NCBI GenBank assembly: GCA_034696485.1 | Contig: JAQIWT010001261.1 | Span: 1-11,622, forward strand | DNA from: Isohypsibius dastychi | Lineage: Eukaryota > Tardigrada > Eutardigrada > Parachela > Isohypsibiidae | Length of the DNA: 11,622 nt | Direction of reading: 5' to 3' | In this document: piece after piece, positions 1 through 8,255 of the stretch | Position numbering within the stretch: position 1 is the first letter of the stretch | Layout of the letters: each line of letters opens with the position of its first letter | Translations under genes and position numbers: made by a program | The notes under the pieces: model-generated | Database searches by the model: none | Seen by the model: only the letters and a program-made list of their open reading frames with translations | Told to the model about the DNA's origin: nothing

Positions 1-1236
1 TTGAGACGCATGTAAATGTCGAACAAAGTTGCTGTGAGGAGGAAAGCGGCAAAGATCCCAAGGAACGACCTGAAATGGTGAGCGGGTCATACGAGGAAGC
101 AATTCGCGCTGAATAAAATTGACGGTTACTGCAGACCCTGAACACTTGACCAAGTCATCAAACTGTTCCCTTCCAGTGTACCGCAATTCGCCTGCGTTTT
201 CGTCACAAAATACAAAATATACTGCTATTTTCAGATAACCTCGCCCTCTTTTACCCTAGAGTCATTTTGACGCTTTCGTTCACACTGACAAGACACTTAT
301 CGTTCCATAAGAAAGTGATCTTTCAATTCCAAATGGCTTTCAAGCAGACCTACAATGGTTTTCGGCCGCTACTCGGTGAAACCATAAAAGCTGTTAAGAA
401 TGCCACCTTTCTATCGTCCTGGAGGTGAAAGCGATATCTCAACAACATCATCTCACCAAGCTACGCTGTCTTTAGTAGTTCAATACCCAGTAGCAATCGA
501 ATGTACTTACAAGATAATGATGGAATTCGAGTCGTAAGGAATGCTCTCTGGCTGACAAACAGTCGAGTACGATATCACGGGCAGTGATATGCTTTGTAAT
601 ACTAAATACACGATATGAGCTTTTCGTAACAAGACAGCTGGAAAACTGACCTCCATTCAACAGTGTGTTGGTATCGGCATCACTGCATGTATCCGGCACA
701 CAAATTCCCAGCCGAATTACGACTGATCCAGCTACGAGGTAGCTCAGACAATACTGACCGTTGAATAACAAATGAGTTGCGTTGTTCATGATTCCAGAGA
801 CGGCGCGACATTCTCCGTAAGAGCCCATCCAAATGAGGTTGCCCTGAATGATTCCCGGTCCTGGTTTGCCAGCCGCGTCAAGAACTAAATAACATTCACA
901 CGCAAGCTCAAGGGTGTATCAAAAAACTCCTGTAAAGTGGAATCAATACTACACTCACTTACATTTTATTGCCCAATCGGACCTCTGAATAGTTCCGTTC
1001 ACGAAAAAATCCACATCATGTGCACAACGACCAGAAATATTCATGCCGAAATGCGCTGTTCTAAGTTGACTCACAGAGGAAATATAACTGGCAAGTGGGC
1101 CATTTTCTGTTGCATACTTAAGGAACGCGTCCCTCCCGGCTTCAGGGGCTTTGATTGTGAAGTGTTCTGAATGATCAGCCTGCGAACCGTGGAGAATCAG
1201 CCCAATAATTGAGATGGCTAGCATCCTGACGTCCAT
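1..1236 (-). CDS. NRF-6/OAC-type membrane acyltransferase, N-terminal part (partial, runs off left edge)
   Basis: Exons read from the minus strand are 1236-963 and 884-511, and a further exon from 69 off the window edge. Residues 1-20 form a signal peptide (MDVRMLAISIIGLILHGSQA). The NRF domain follows: a Cys at 71 in GRCAHDVDFF, WAIK at 88-91, and after the intron LDAAGKP (93-99), GNLIWMGSYGEC (106-117), FNGQYC and GICVPDTC (151-158). This is the usual 'WAL..DA.GK...G...G...YGEC' pattern of NRF-6/NDG-4-like proteins. The first splice is clean (AAAT|gtaagt, ttatttag|TTC). The exon at 69-1 encodes a hydrophobic helix, SFLGIFAAFLLTATLFDIY, matching the first membrane segment of the acyltransferase-3 domain. 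The splice phases of 511 (phase 0) and 69 (phase 2) do not match directly, so a small exon between about 80 and 510 is probably unresolved. Family members are multipass membrane proteins; C. elegans NRF-6 acts in lipid/yolk and drug transport. The start at 1236 was chosen over upstream 1269 because it begins the signal peptide. Confidence 0.82.
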
Positions 1237-1697
1237 TATAATGACGGTTGTTGACGAAAAAGCACTCACTCCATTAATGTTCCATGAAATATTTACAACA
1301 GATCTAGGTTTCTGCTGAGCTTTATTTGTAGATTGTGGTTAATGCGAAGCGGGAGTGGTAGGAATTATGCCGACTCCAATGATAGCAAACCGAATGTTCT
1401 CCTTTATTTTTCATATCGCTTCACTTTAAGCTGCCTTGTGTGAAGCCTACCTGACAGATTACTGACAGTACGTGACATAATAGAAAAGTGATGATAAACC
1501 GGTCTCGCAGATAACCGTATGCATTTCTGCTGACTCTTTTCTCCTTTCACGGTAAAAAGCATCATTTGCTTGAAAGCACAGGTATGACCAAAGGAGATAT
1601 TTTGCAGTTGTCACATTGATCCGAGGATACTCCCTCCCTGCACACGTCGAGTTTCAACAGTTAAAGTGTTAGCTCGAATACGGCCATTACACCAAGG

Positions 1698-1797
1698 TCA
1701 ACGATTTTTGAAAAACAAAAAATCTACGAATGACAGTTCCCTACGAATGACAGATTTGTTGTTTTTCAAAAATCTGTCATTCGTAGGGAATCAACGA
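1698..1797. mobile_element. Small foldback insertion with 7-bp flanking direct repeat
   Basis: Positions 1737-1757 (TTCCCTACGAATGACAGATTT) are perfectly inverted at 1770-1790, with only 12 bases between the arms. A second inverted pair, GATTTTTGAAAAAC (1703-1716) and GTTTTTCAAAAATC (1761-1774), surrounds it, and CTACGAATGACAG is directly repeated at 1724-1736 and 1741-1753. The heptamer TCAACGA stands at both ends (1698-1704 and 1791-1797), as expected of a target-site duplication. The insert between the repeats is 86 bp, too small to encode anything, so it would be a non-autonomous foldback element or a snap-back repair insertion. Confidence 0.6.
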
Positions 1798-1993
1798 GAT
1801 TGGTACGCTAAATATGTGTTCGATCCAGACAAATTTGGAAAGAAGATCGAGATGTAATGTACTGTATACCTTGCACTTTCGTTCTATTTAGAAATGTAGT
1901 TCTGAGCCGAGAAAACAAAAACTCACGACTTGTTGGACAATTCAATGAGGCGAGATACCATCACTGCATAGTCCAAGAAAAACCCAGTGACAT

Positions 1994-2001
1994 ACTTTCA
2001 G
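1994..2001 (+). promoter_or_regulatory. Candidate trans-splice (splice leader) acceptor
   Basis: ACTTTCAG at 1994-2001 fits the nematode 3' splice-site consensus. It lies 31 bases before the first ATG of the DUF19-like gene, with no donor visible just upstream, the usual position of a splice-leader addition site. This is inferred from position and consensus only. Confidence 0.35.
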
Positions 2002-2032
2002 TGTCCTGATTTGGCGCTCATAAAGCCAGCCT

Positions 2033-2533
2033 ATGAACATTTGCAGATACACATTTGAAATGATGTCTGCCTCTGCGGTTATCGTTTGTTTGACAATCTT
2101 GACCAGTATAAATCACATACTGGCCGTATGTCATCCTGTTAACGAGCTGAGTCAATGTAAGCAATCATCGAGATACTGGCTGATGTCGTCACAGGGTGCA
2201 GAGCTCATGGAGGCATTTGAGAAGAACCAGTATTCCACAGCGCTCAATAGCAAGCTGGACACTTACTGCAGGTAAGTGTCAAACACTAAACATTTTCATG
2301 TGTTTCTAAAGAATATCACGAATTATCAAGCTCTTTCCATTATAAGCATCCAGAGCAGCCGTTTCCAATGCATCTCGAAGTTCAAGAAGCAATGTGAAGC
2401 CACCGGCCATGTCGTCAGCCCTGGAGCGTACAAGGATGACTGGGAACAGTTTACTGGATATTGCGCCTTGCCAACCCGGGAAGATACCTTTGACCGCATT
2501 CGTGTTGATCTTACAGCCTGGCCCCCGAAATAG
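2033..2533 (+). CDS. Small secreted cysteine-rich protein, DUF19-like (two exons)
   Basis: Exon 1 is 2033-2271 (GACACTTACTGCAG|gtaagtg, phase 2). Exon 2 starts at 2359 (or 2356, adding one Ser) and runs to TAG at 2531-2533, giving 137 residues from the first ATG. In-frame ATGs at 2060 and 2063 begin a good signal peptide, MMSASAVIVCLTILTSINHI, so 2060 may be the true start. The predicted secreted part has six cysteines: VCHP, SQCKQ, DTYC, RFQC, KKQCE and GYC. The late region (FQCISKFKKQCE, a Trp, then FTGYC and LP) resembles nematode DUF19 (T20D4.11-like) domains, whose molecular role is not established. The protein is somewhat shorter than the usual domain of about 150 residues. The acceptor of the intron (about 87 bases) is not a textbook TTTCAG, so the junction is the weakest part of the model. 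The family call is moderate. Confidence 0.62.
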
Positions 2534-2570
2534 GTTATGAGGTTTATAAACCAATGCTCACTGCAAAAAA

Positions 2571-2610
2571 ACCTATGTAATCTTACTTCAATCTTACCTA
2601 TGTAATCTTA
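2571..2610 (+). repeat. Direct repeat, 15 bp, period 25
   Basis: ACCTATGTAATCTTA is present exactly at 2571-2585 and again at 2596-2610, separated by ten bases (CTTCAATCTT) that partly echo its end. It lies shortly after the stop codon of the DUF19-like gene. This is likely a local duplication with no evident function. Confidence 0.7.
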
Positions 2611-3236
2611 TTGTCAGTTGTCTCTTCTGTTATCTTTGGTGGAATGAACGAATCAAGAACAGCAACCACAGAGATGTGTGTTCCCACTGAACGACAAACT
2701 GGTGGCGCAATACTGCGCGTTAGAAGGGCATTATCTCCCGCTTTCGTAGATAAGAAATAATCGCCATTATTAATAAAGCAATGAAGCGTTCGGATCTATT
2801 GAATTTTGTTGTCTGTAGACGAAATACAGTATGGCAGGTCATTCAATTTCTTTCATTTAGCGCAACCGCAAAATGAACGAAAACTACTGTAATTAATGCG
2901 CGGATACGTTCTGCATTTGTTGTGCATGGCTCTCACTTCGTAATTTTCTTCGGTTAGAAGATGATCGGTTTCGGCGACTGACCTCTAATATGCAAATTAA
3001 AATGTTGTCCCAGCAGCGCTATTTTCACGACGAAACAGCGAGGTTTTTCTCCGCTTTCCAAAGCAATTACCCACTAGCGAGCATCGCTTGCGTTGTGGCC
3101 AACAAGATACTACTGCTGAGACAACCATAAACTGAGAGAACTTCACCTGGCAGATGAATGGAAACCCGCCTTAGCAACTGATGAACAACACATTCTTGTT
3201 GCAAATCGATTCTAATTGTGAGAAAAAAAATTCTGG

Positions 3237-3244
3237 AAATTCAG
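3237..3244 (+). promoter_or_regulatory. Candidate trans-splice acceptor before the acidic-tail gene
   Basis: GAAATTCAG ends at 3244, 36 bases before the preferred ATG at 3281. It could be a splice-leader acceptor or the 3' end of an intron in the 5' untranslated region. There is no independent support. Confidence 0.25.
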
Positions 3245-3280
3245 CGCAATTTTCTCTTCGTGAATCTCATCTTATATCCG

Positions 3281-3956
3281 ATGGAAATGAACTTGAACGC
3301 AACAGGTGATATCCTCAGTGCGGATCTGGCGGACAGAAAACTACTCGGTAATCGAACCCAGAATTTTACTTCCTCACTCTGTAATACGGTGTAATTCAGA
3401 CGAGAAATCAGGTCCAATCGAACAACCCGCCGAAACGCCAACCACTTGCGATGCCGAAGTAAAACCAGACCAGGCCATAAAAGCTCAACCAAGTTATGAA
3501 GAAATGGTGGATCGAATGACGAGAACTGATGGCCAGGGCAACGACATCCTTGCGAGCTACATCAATAATTTCAGTGCGTTCAGTGGGCTGTTTTTCCCAC
3601 CGTATATGATCAAAGCACTGCATGAAATCACAATTATTGAGGAGCTGAATCACGCCGATGCCTTTGCCAAATTCATGGAGAAAGAAGTGGTCGCACTCAA
3701 GGATGAGAGTTTGAGGAGTGATCCACTTCAGTTTTACGAGACGCTGGCTGCGAATGTCGCTTGTGTCGCTAGTATGCTGCAGACTATGGTTATAGTTCTT
3801 TCACCGCGTCTCGGTGAGAGCGATGGTGAAGAAGGTCAGCAGGAGGAGGATGAAAACGTAACTGACAAAGCTGAGCAAGAAAATGAAGCGCAAGAGCCAA
3901 GGGAGGCAGAAAAAAGTGACGAACAAAAGAGCGAGGAAACTGCGACAAACTCTTGA
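3281..3956 (+). CDS. Uncharacterised helical protein with strongly acidic C-terminal tail
   Basis: The preferred model has two exons, 3281-3347 and 3400-3956, joined across a 52-base intron (CTACTCG|gtaatc ... gtaattcag|ACGAG), giving 207 residues that begin MEMNLNATGDILSADLADRK. A single-exon reading from an ATG at 3306 (216 residues) is also open, but it requires translating this intron-like segment, so I rank it second. Residues about 24-53 are polar and Pro-rich. Residues about 54-160 look compact and mostly helical (SYEEMVDRMTRTDG, then LFFPPYMIKALHEITIIEEL, then FYETLAANVACVASMLQTMV). Residues 161-207 are a low-complexity Glu/Gln/Lys tail. There is no signal peptide, catalytic motif or domain I recognise, and I assign no function. 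The gene converges on the receptor gene at 4118, with 161 bases between the two stop codons. Confidence 0.7.
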
Positions 3957-3971
3957 ACTGCTTTTAATAAT

Positions 3972-3990
3972 TTTATTATTAACATTTATT
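3972..3990 (-). terminator. Polyadenylation signals for the 4118-7449 receptor gene
   Basis: Two minus-strand AATAAA motifs occur at 3990-3985 and 3977-3972, 128-146 bases past the receptor stop codon. They lie only 16 bases from the stop of the convergent plus-strand gene, so the two 3' untranslated regions probably overlap. Confidence 0.5.
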
Positions 3991-4117
3991 TAGTACCTTT
4001 GGTTGTGCGTAAACAGGTGCGTTCAGTTATCTTTGACGTACCGCGATGGTTCTGCGGTGACGATCGATATGCATGAAGACACAAATATACATGAAAAGGC
4101 AATCAGTGCTGAAAATT

Positions 4118-7100
4118 CTATCGCTCGAGTTCGTTAGTCGATTTATTGTCCACTTCGAGACTACTTAGTACGAGGCATCTCGCATCGATCATCCACCATT
4201 TCCGTCTTTGCCAAGCTCTCCATCTATAAATAAATGGGATACCGGGAAACAAATGTCACCTTGTGTCGCACAACCTACTTTACGATAAATATAGACAAAA
4301 ATCCCAATACTGCTAGGACCACGGCGCCACTTGCAGCATAAAGTTCCGCGGTATTTGTTTCTGCAATACCAAATTTGAAAATTATAGTGTTATTTCAGAA
4401 TAAAAATCGAGATATGGTCATCACGTGTAGCAAGGCATTGGTCGCCCAGGAATCCACACGCAGGCCGATCAAGTGGCGGGCCATTACTTCGCCATTGATC
4501 CGCGTGGTCCTGGAATTTGCTAATTTTTCGTCGAACTGCGTCGTAATGCCAAGCTTCCTGAGAAGTTTCTCATCAGTCATGAAAATCAAAAGGTACAAAG
4601 AGATTAACTTCGATGACACCAGATGTCATGTTGAGCCGACGGAATTCCACGTCGCTTATCCGCATCCCAGCAGGTCCGAGAAAAAAACTGCGCGAAGGAA
4701 GCGAGAATGTCCGGTTCCAGAAGCGTTTGCAGAATTCACTGCTAGTCAATTGGTCAATATTTTCCGATTCATTCACCACCTTGAATCCAAGTCCTCAGAA
4801 TTAGGAATCAGGGAAATATTATTTAAATTACGAACCTGAAACAAAGTGCTGTATATCTCGTAAGCCGCCACTGCGAAGTCATTATACTGTAACAAAAGTA
4901 TACATTCACGGTCAAGGTGCTGATTGCGAATGGAACATACACGCTCGTCTTCAGTGAGTGTTTTGTTGTAAACTTCGGTGGTTTGATTCTTGATTTGTGC
5001 AGTCAACTCTGAAATGCTGTGCCATCTCGGATTGGGATTGTGAAATACGATCAGGCTTCTGAAGCCTTCCAGGGCCAGCTGGAAGTAAGAAACATACAAT
5101 TAGGAACAATCATCTCACAGAATGTAGTATGTACATTACAAGTTACAGAAAATCAGCCTGATTGATCATTCCTCGATGTATAGATCTTAAGAAAAGACTC
5201 ATCATCTGCCCATACCTCACACACATACCTTACACCTTAGCCTCAATATCGTGAGACGAGCAGTTAGTGAACAAGATCGTTAAATCAATCGTTCAATGGT
5301 CAAAATGTCCTCATTCTCATGTTGATTTACAGATTTAACAACTCACAAATTCTGAGAAATTCCACCTTGAAACTATTTCCTGCGCCTGCCGCTTTGTTGA
5401 TGATTTCGGAGAAAGGGGTTTCACTAACTTTCAATTATGGGGGTTTCACAGCAAAATCGATAGTCGATCGAGTGATACTTTTCTGCATATAGTCAGACAA
5501 TGCCTTCCGGTTTTGCCCCCCCCCCCCCCGGGGATGACCTATGAGTGGCCTACGCGATTTTTCTAAGAATTTCGATTTATAAAATCTCATTACGTGTGGG
5601 CGTATTCATTCTCGACAGCTTAAGAAAATGAATTCATTGAATCACCAGTGTTTAAGTCACTCACGAAGGACGCCATGCGGCAACAATTGTTTTTCTGGTA
5701 CGGTGAGGTTGAAACTACCAGAACAGGAATACATTACTGGATCGGGACCTCTGCGAGGCAATTAAAATCTCATTTTTGCCATACAAAGTAAAACGCTGAT
5801 ATTTTTCTTGCAAAATAAAATTGGAATCCTAAATTATGTAATACGGACAACACTCGATTGCAATAATCTACTTGCCAGCTCAGCTCACATCGTCATCTGC
5901 GTCGTCAATGCGCCACGTATACGGGCCAAGTGTCGGAACTGTTGTCAGTTGAGGGGATATCACAATCTGCAGAATACAAGGTATACTTCTGTTATAAGTG
6001 AGAAAATTTTCCAGTTTTAAATCACTCACATAGTCTCCGCTGGCCATATGTTTTCTGACCATGTGCACCTACATAAAACATGAAATTTTCTTGATTGGGA
6101 CAGGCAACTGCGCTCTAGTGTTCACCAAAATATTCCGGACGATCATTGGGTGTGAAAATACAAATATCACTACAAAACCAGGTCAGATTTTGGCAAGACG
6201 AGAGATTCTTAAGGATAAATACCCCGGGAGGATGTTCTTGTTGTCTCAAGAATAACCTCATAATCGGGAGCTTGGGACGAGTCAAAATAACTGGTCGTGA
6301 TGGAATACTGCAGAGAGAGGAAGCGAGCTCTCATGAACGAGCAGGAGAGGGCGTAAAAAGTGGCCGGACCGGGATACTGGGGTAGTGAATCACATAGGAG
6401 GGTGACTGTCCGCCATGAAAAATATTCGAGGAAAGCTTGAGCTGCTTCCACCAGCCTTGGATGGTCAAGGGGGCTGTATGTCAGCGTCGTTGGATAGCGT
6501 CGTTTGTCTGCCAGAGTAGCGTCACTAGCTGTACTAAATTAAGAAAGAAATAAATCTTTTTCAATCGGTGTAATGATTTTATATGTTTCACCTCGAGAAT
6601 AGTGGAACGTCCAGCTCTGAAAAAGTATCGGGTCTCACTGGGTGAAGATGAATAGTTGTTTACCCCCCTCCCCCTGATTCAATACTTTTTGGACAGACAG
6701 AAACAAAACTTCAAAAGGTATACTTGCTTAACTTCCAATTAACTACTGCGGATTGGAAATCAGGGTTGATTTGGTTTTCCACCGGCCTTGTTTTTTTTAA
6801 AGTAATAACGCTCTCAGTCAAATGAACGTACCGCGAGCGAAATCTCCCAGAGCTACGATCTCCGTACTGCAACCTGAAATTGAAGGAAGTTCTATCAATA
6901 AACTTCAAATAAAACATATTCTCGAAAAACTGATTAAATCTGAATTTTTTAAGTAGATTCTAATCGTCACAGAAATGTGGTCATACCGGTACGTATACCT
7001 TATGGCTTATGCAATCAGTCAGTCACACGAACCAGGGTCATTTTGCAAGTGTTCAGCTCTTTTAGAACGGATATACTATCCCAGTGGAAAATAATAAAGT

Positions 7101-7449
7101 CTGATGCAAGATGACAACGTGATAAGTTCACGAGTTTCTCACCTGGTGAAATTACAACGTTGAATCCATCGAGTTTCTGCAACAAATTCATCAGCTCCGC
7201 GCCAACATGGAGCATCATTCCAGCGGCATCTGGACAAGTGAAGTTTCCTGGAGTATATATTGAGTGCCGGATCGTACTATTTATCAAATCTGGATAATCA
7301 AGCCTCAGACGCTCAAAGGCTACATCAAAGGCTGGTGATATGGCCAGATAGCCATACATAGGATTTTGGCCAACAAAGATCTGGATGATGTTAATTCTGT
7401 AACAAACGACACAAGAAAGCAGAACTACTGTTGGTATAAGTCGTTCCAT
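4118..7449 (-). CDS. Receptor guanylate cyclase-like ectodomain protein without kinase or cyclase domain (copy 1, complete)
   Basis: Thirteen exons, 5' to 3': 7449-7143, 6873-6832, 6616-6592, 6533-6223, 6169-6126, 6068-6030, 5966-5889, 5078-4941, 4886-4836, 4779-4609, 4557-4425, 4360-4279, 4223-4118. They join in phase to 508 residues. A signal peptide is followed by an ANF-receptor-type ligand-binding domain. GCY-like landmarks are GYLAISPAFDVAFERL, FTCPDAAG, SPGCS (101-105), ELDVPLFS (117-124), ASDA...RRYPTTLTYSP, FSWRTVTLL, FVFSHPMIVR, MASGDYI, DADDD, FWNRTFSLP and GPPLDRPACGF (428-438). Helix 453-473 spans the membrane and is followed by a basic tail (KWRAWQRRKWW...) of 35 residues ending in TAG at 4120-4118. 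Ordinary GCYs continue for roughly 600 residues with kinase-homology and cyclase domains; here the next gene begins to overlap within about 160 bases, so these are absent. The exon model is supported by the paralogue at 8641-11622. The start at 7449 could be a read-through of an upstream intron (ttgttacag), but the frame stays open in both copies and reads as a signal peptide. Confidence 0.83.
4887..4940 (-). other. 54-base intron 8 of copy 1, in frame and stop-free
   Basis: On the minus strand the sequence GAGCGT|gtatgt...ttttgttacag|TATAATGAC marks an intron at the same place as the 56-base intron 9435-9380 of the paralogue. In copy 1 its length is divisible by three and it contains no stop, so retention would insert 18 residues (starting VCSIRNQH) into the ectodomain. 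In the paralogue, retention shifts the frame and meets a stop. The splice reading is preferred because the flanks match GCY proteins when it is removed. Confidence 0.7.
5079..5888 (-). other. Long intron 7 of copy 1
   Basis: This 810-base intron separates the exon ending in DADDD from the one beginning LALEGFRSL; the paralogue's intron here is 520 bases (9574-10093). The protein reads through as in other GCY ectodomains (WRIDDADDD-LALEGF), so I see no missing exon. It contains the homopolymer tract at 5516-5533. I found no other element in it. Confidence 0.65.
5516..5533 (+). repeat. C14-G4 homopolymer tract
   Basis: Fourteen consecutive C residues (5516-5529) are followed by four G (5530-5533), inside intron 7 of copy 1. 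The corresponding intron of the paralogue has no such tract. Length here may be affected by sequencing error. Confidence 0.85.
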
Positions 7450-7538
7450 TTTAAATTGGAAGATTTGTTGTAGAAAGTTTCGTTGAAACCTTGAAATTTA
7501 GACAAGCTGTTTGTCGGATCGTAGAATGCCGCGCAAAA

Positions 7539-7585
7539 ACATCTACAGACATCTACATCTTCATATGTACATCTACAACATCTAC
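7539..7585 (+). repeat. ACATCTAC repeat cluster
   Basis: The octamer ACATCTAC occurs at 7539-7546, 7549-7556, 7569-7576 and 7578-7585. It lies about 90-135 bases upstream of the copy 1 start codon. It is either simple-sequence DNA or a cluster of binding sites; nothing in the sequence decides which. Confidence 0.7.
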
Positions 7586-8080
7586 ATCTGTACAACAAAG
7601 CATTGATCGCATTCACCCCTCCCAACCTGATACTCGTGTTTCGATCTGTAGATACGTTATTCTTGAACGAGGTTATGTAGAACGTTGATATCGAACCGAA
7701 AAAGTGAGACAGTAACTACAAGGTTAAAGTGCTTCCTGAGTGTCGATCTCGTTTTTTGCAGTTGAATTTGATCTTGAGTTGATCGAAATGTCCAAAATGA
7801 GATTAGAAGCAATCAAATTCAAGAATGAGTAGGTTATTCAACACTATGTGACAAAAAGTGACGGTAGCAAAGTTCTATTCTATTAATTTCATTTTCCGAA
7901 CTCATTCATTTTTATGTGTGATGAGTGGTGAGCACTTAAAACTAGAAACAAAATGATTACAGCAGCTTCTAAGAATTTCACCAGCCAGTTAATTAGAAAT
8001 ATTGCAGTGTTTAAACGAGGCCTGGAAAGGCTACGAATAAGGACTTCAGAGCTCCGGGTGGCAGTGTCAGTAGTCTTTGG

Positions 8081-8177
8081 TTCGAACGTGGCAAACAGCA
8101 AGTAAGTACGTGATGCGGAGAAATCCTTGGAGCCAATGTCACTCAAGCGAGTTTTGTTTATATTTCCAGACATTGAT
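8081..8177 (-). pseudogene. Possible fossil exon of a receptor cyclase juxtamembrane/kinase-homology region
   Basis: On the minus strand, a good acceptor (ggatttcacag at 8178) is followed by an open stretch reading SMSGNINKTRLSDIGSKDF and then SASRTYLLFATFE. A Ser/Thr-rich linker leading into an aromatic strand is what GCY proteins carry between the membrane segment and the kinase-homology domain. It lies downstream of copy 2, where such an exon would be expected, but copy 2 already has a stop at 8643-8641 and no further kinase motif follows. The resemblance is weak and from memory of the family pattern; it may be chance. Confidence 0.25.
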
Positions 8178-8255
8178 CTGTGAAATCCGCAGGTCAAAGA
8201 TACTGAAGGCTATTCTGGTGCAACAGATCATGAGTGGCTGGATATTTCTGAAGTT

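Larger units (their letters stand above)
1237..2032. other. Divergent intergenic region
   Basis: This stretch separates the minus-strand NRF-domain gene from the plus-strand DUF19-like gene and probably holds both promoters. I see no supportable coding exon in it. It contains the foldback insertion at 1698-1797 and a possible splice-leader acceptor near 2001. A short open frame across 1666-1857 is created by the palindrome and has no gene-like features. Confidence 0.6.
2534..3280. other. Intergenic region between two plus-strand genes
   Basis: It has no open frame or splice-bounded segment that I can support. It holds the 3' untranslated region of the DUF19-like gene, with a possible AATAAA polyadenylation signal at 2772-2777, and presumably the promoter of the next gene. 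A 15-base direct repeat (ACCTATGTAATCTTA) occurs at 2571-2585 and 2596-2610. Confidence 0.5.

Noticed and set aside
1666-1857. Plus-strand open frame of 63 codons
   Set aside because: It is created by the foldback insertion, and its repeated residues mirror the palindrome. No homologous protein pattern.
2306-2554. Minus-strand open frame over the DUF19-like gene
   Set aside because: It is antisense to exon 2, where the plus-strand reading has the cysteine pattern and a fitting splice phase.
4270-4360. Stop codon (TAG) directly after the membrane helix of copy 1 as the natural end of the protein
   Set aside because: The donor AAA|gtaggt two bases before that TAG is homologous to copy 2's CAG|gtagat, and it joins in phase to a conserved last exon (WRA...WW.ID). 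A read-through end there remains possible but is second best.
4375-4839. Plus-strand open frame of 154 codons
   Set aside because: It lies antisense to exons 10 and 11 of receptor copy 1. The minus-strand reading has family motifs (FWNRTF, GPPLDRPACGF) and matching splice sites in both copies.
7425-7625. Minus-strand Cys-rich open frame (CRCCRCTYEDVDVCRCF)
   Set aside because: It is the translation of the ACATCTAC repeat cluster and ends out of frame inside copy 1's first exon; no signal peptide.
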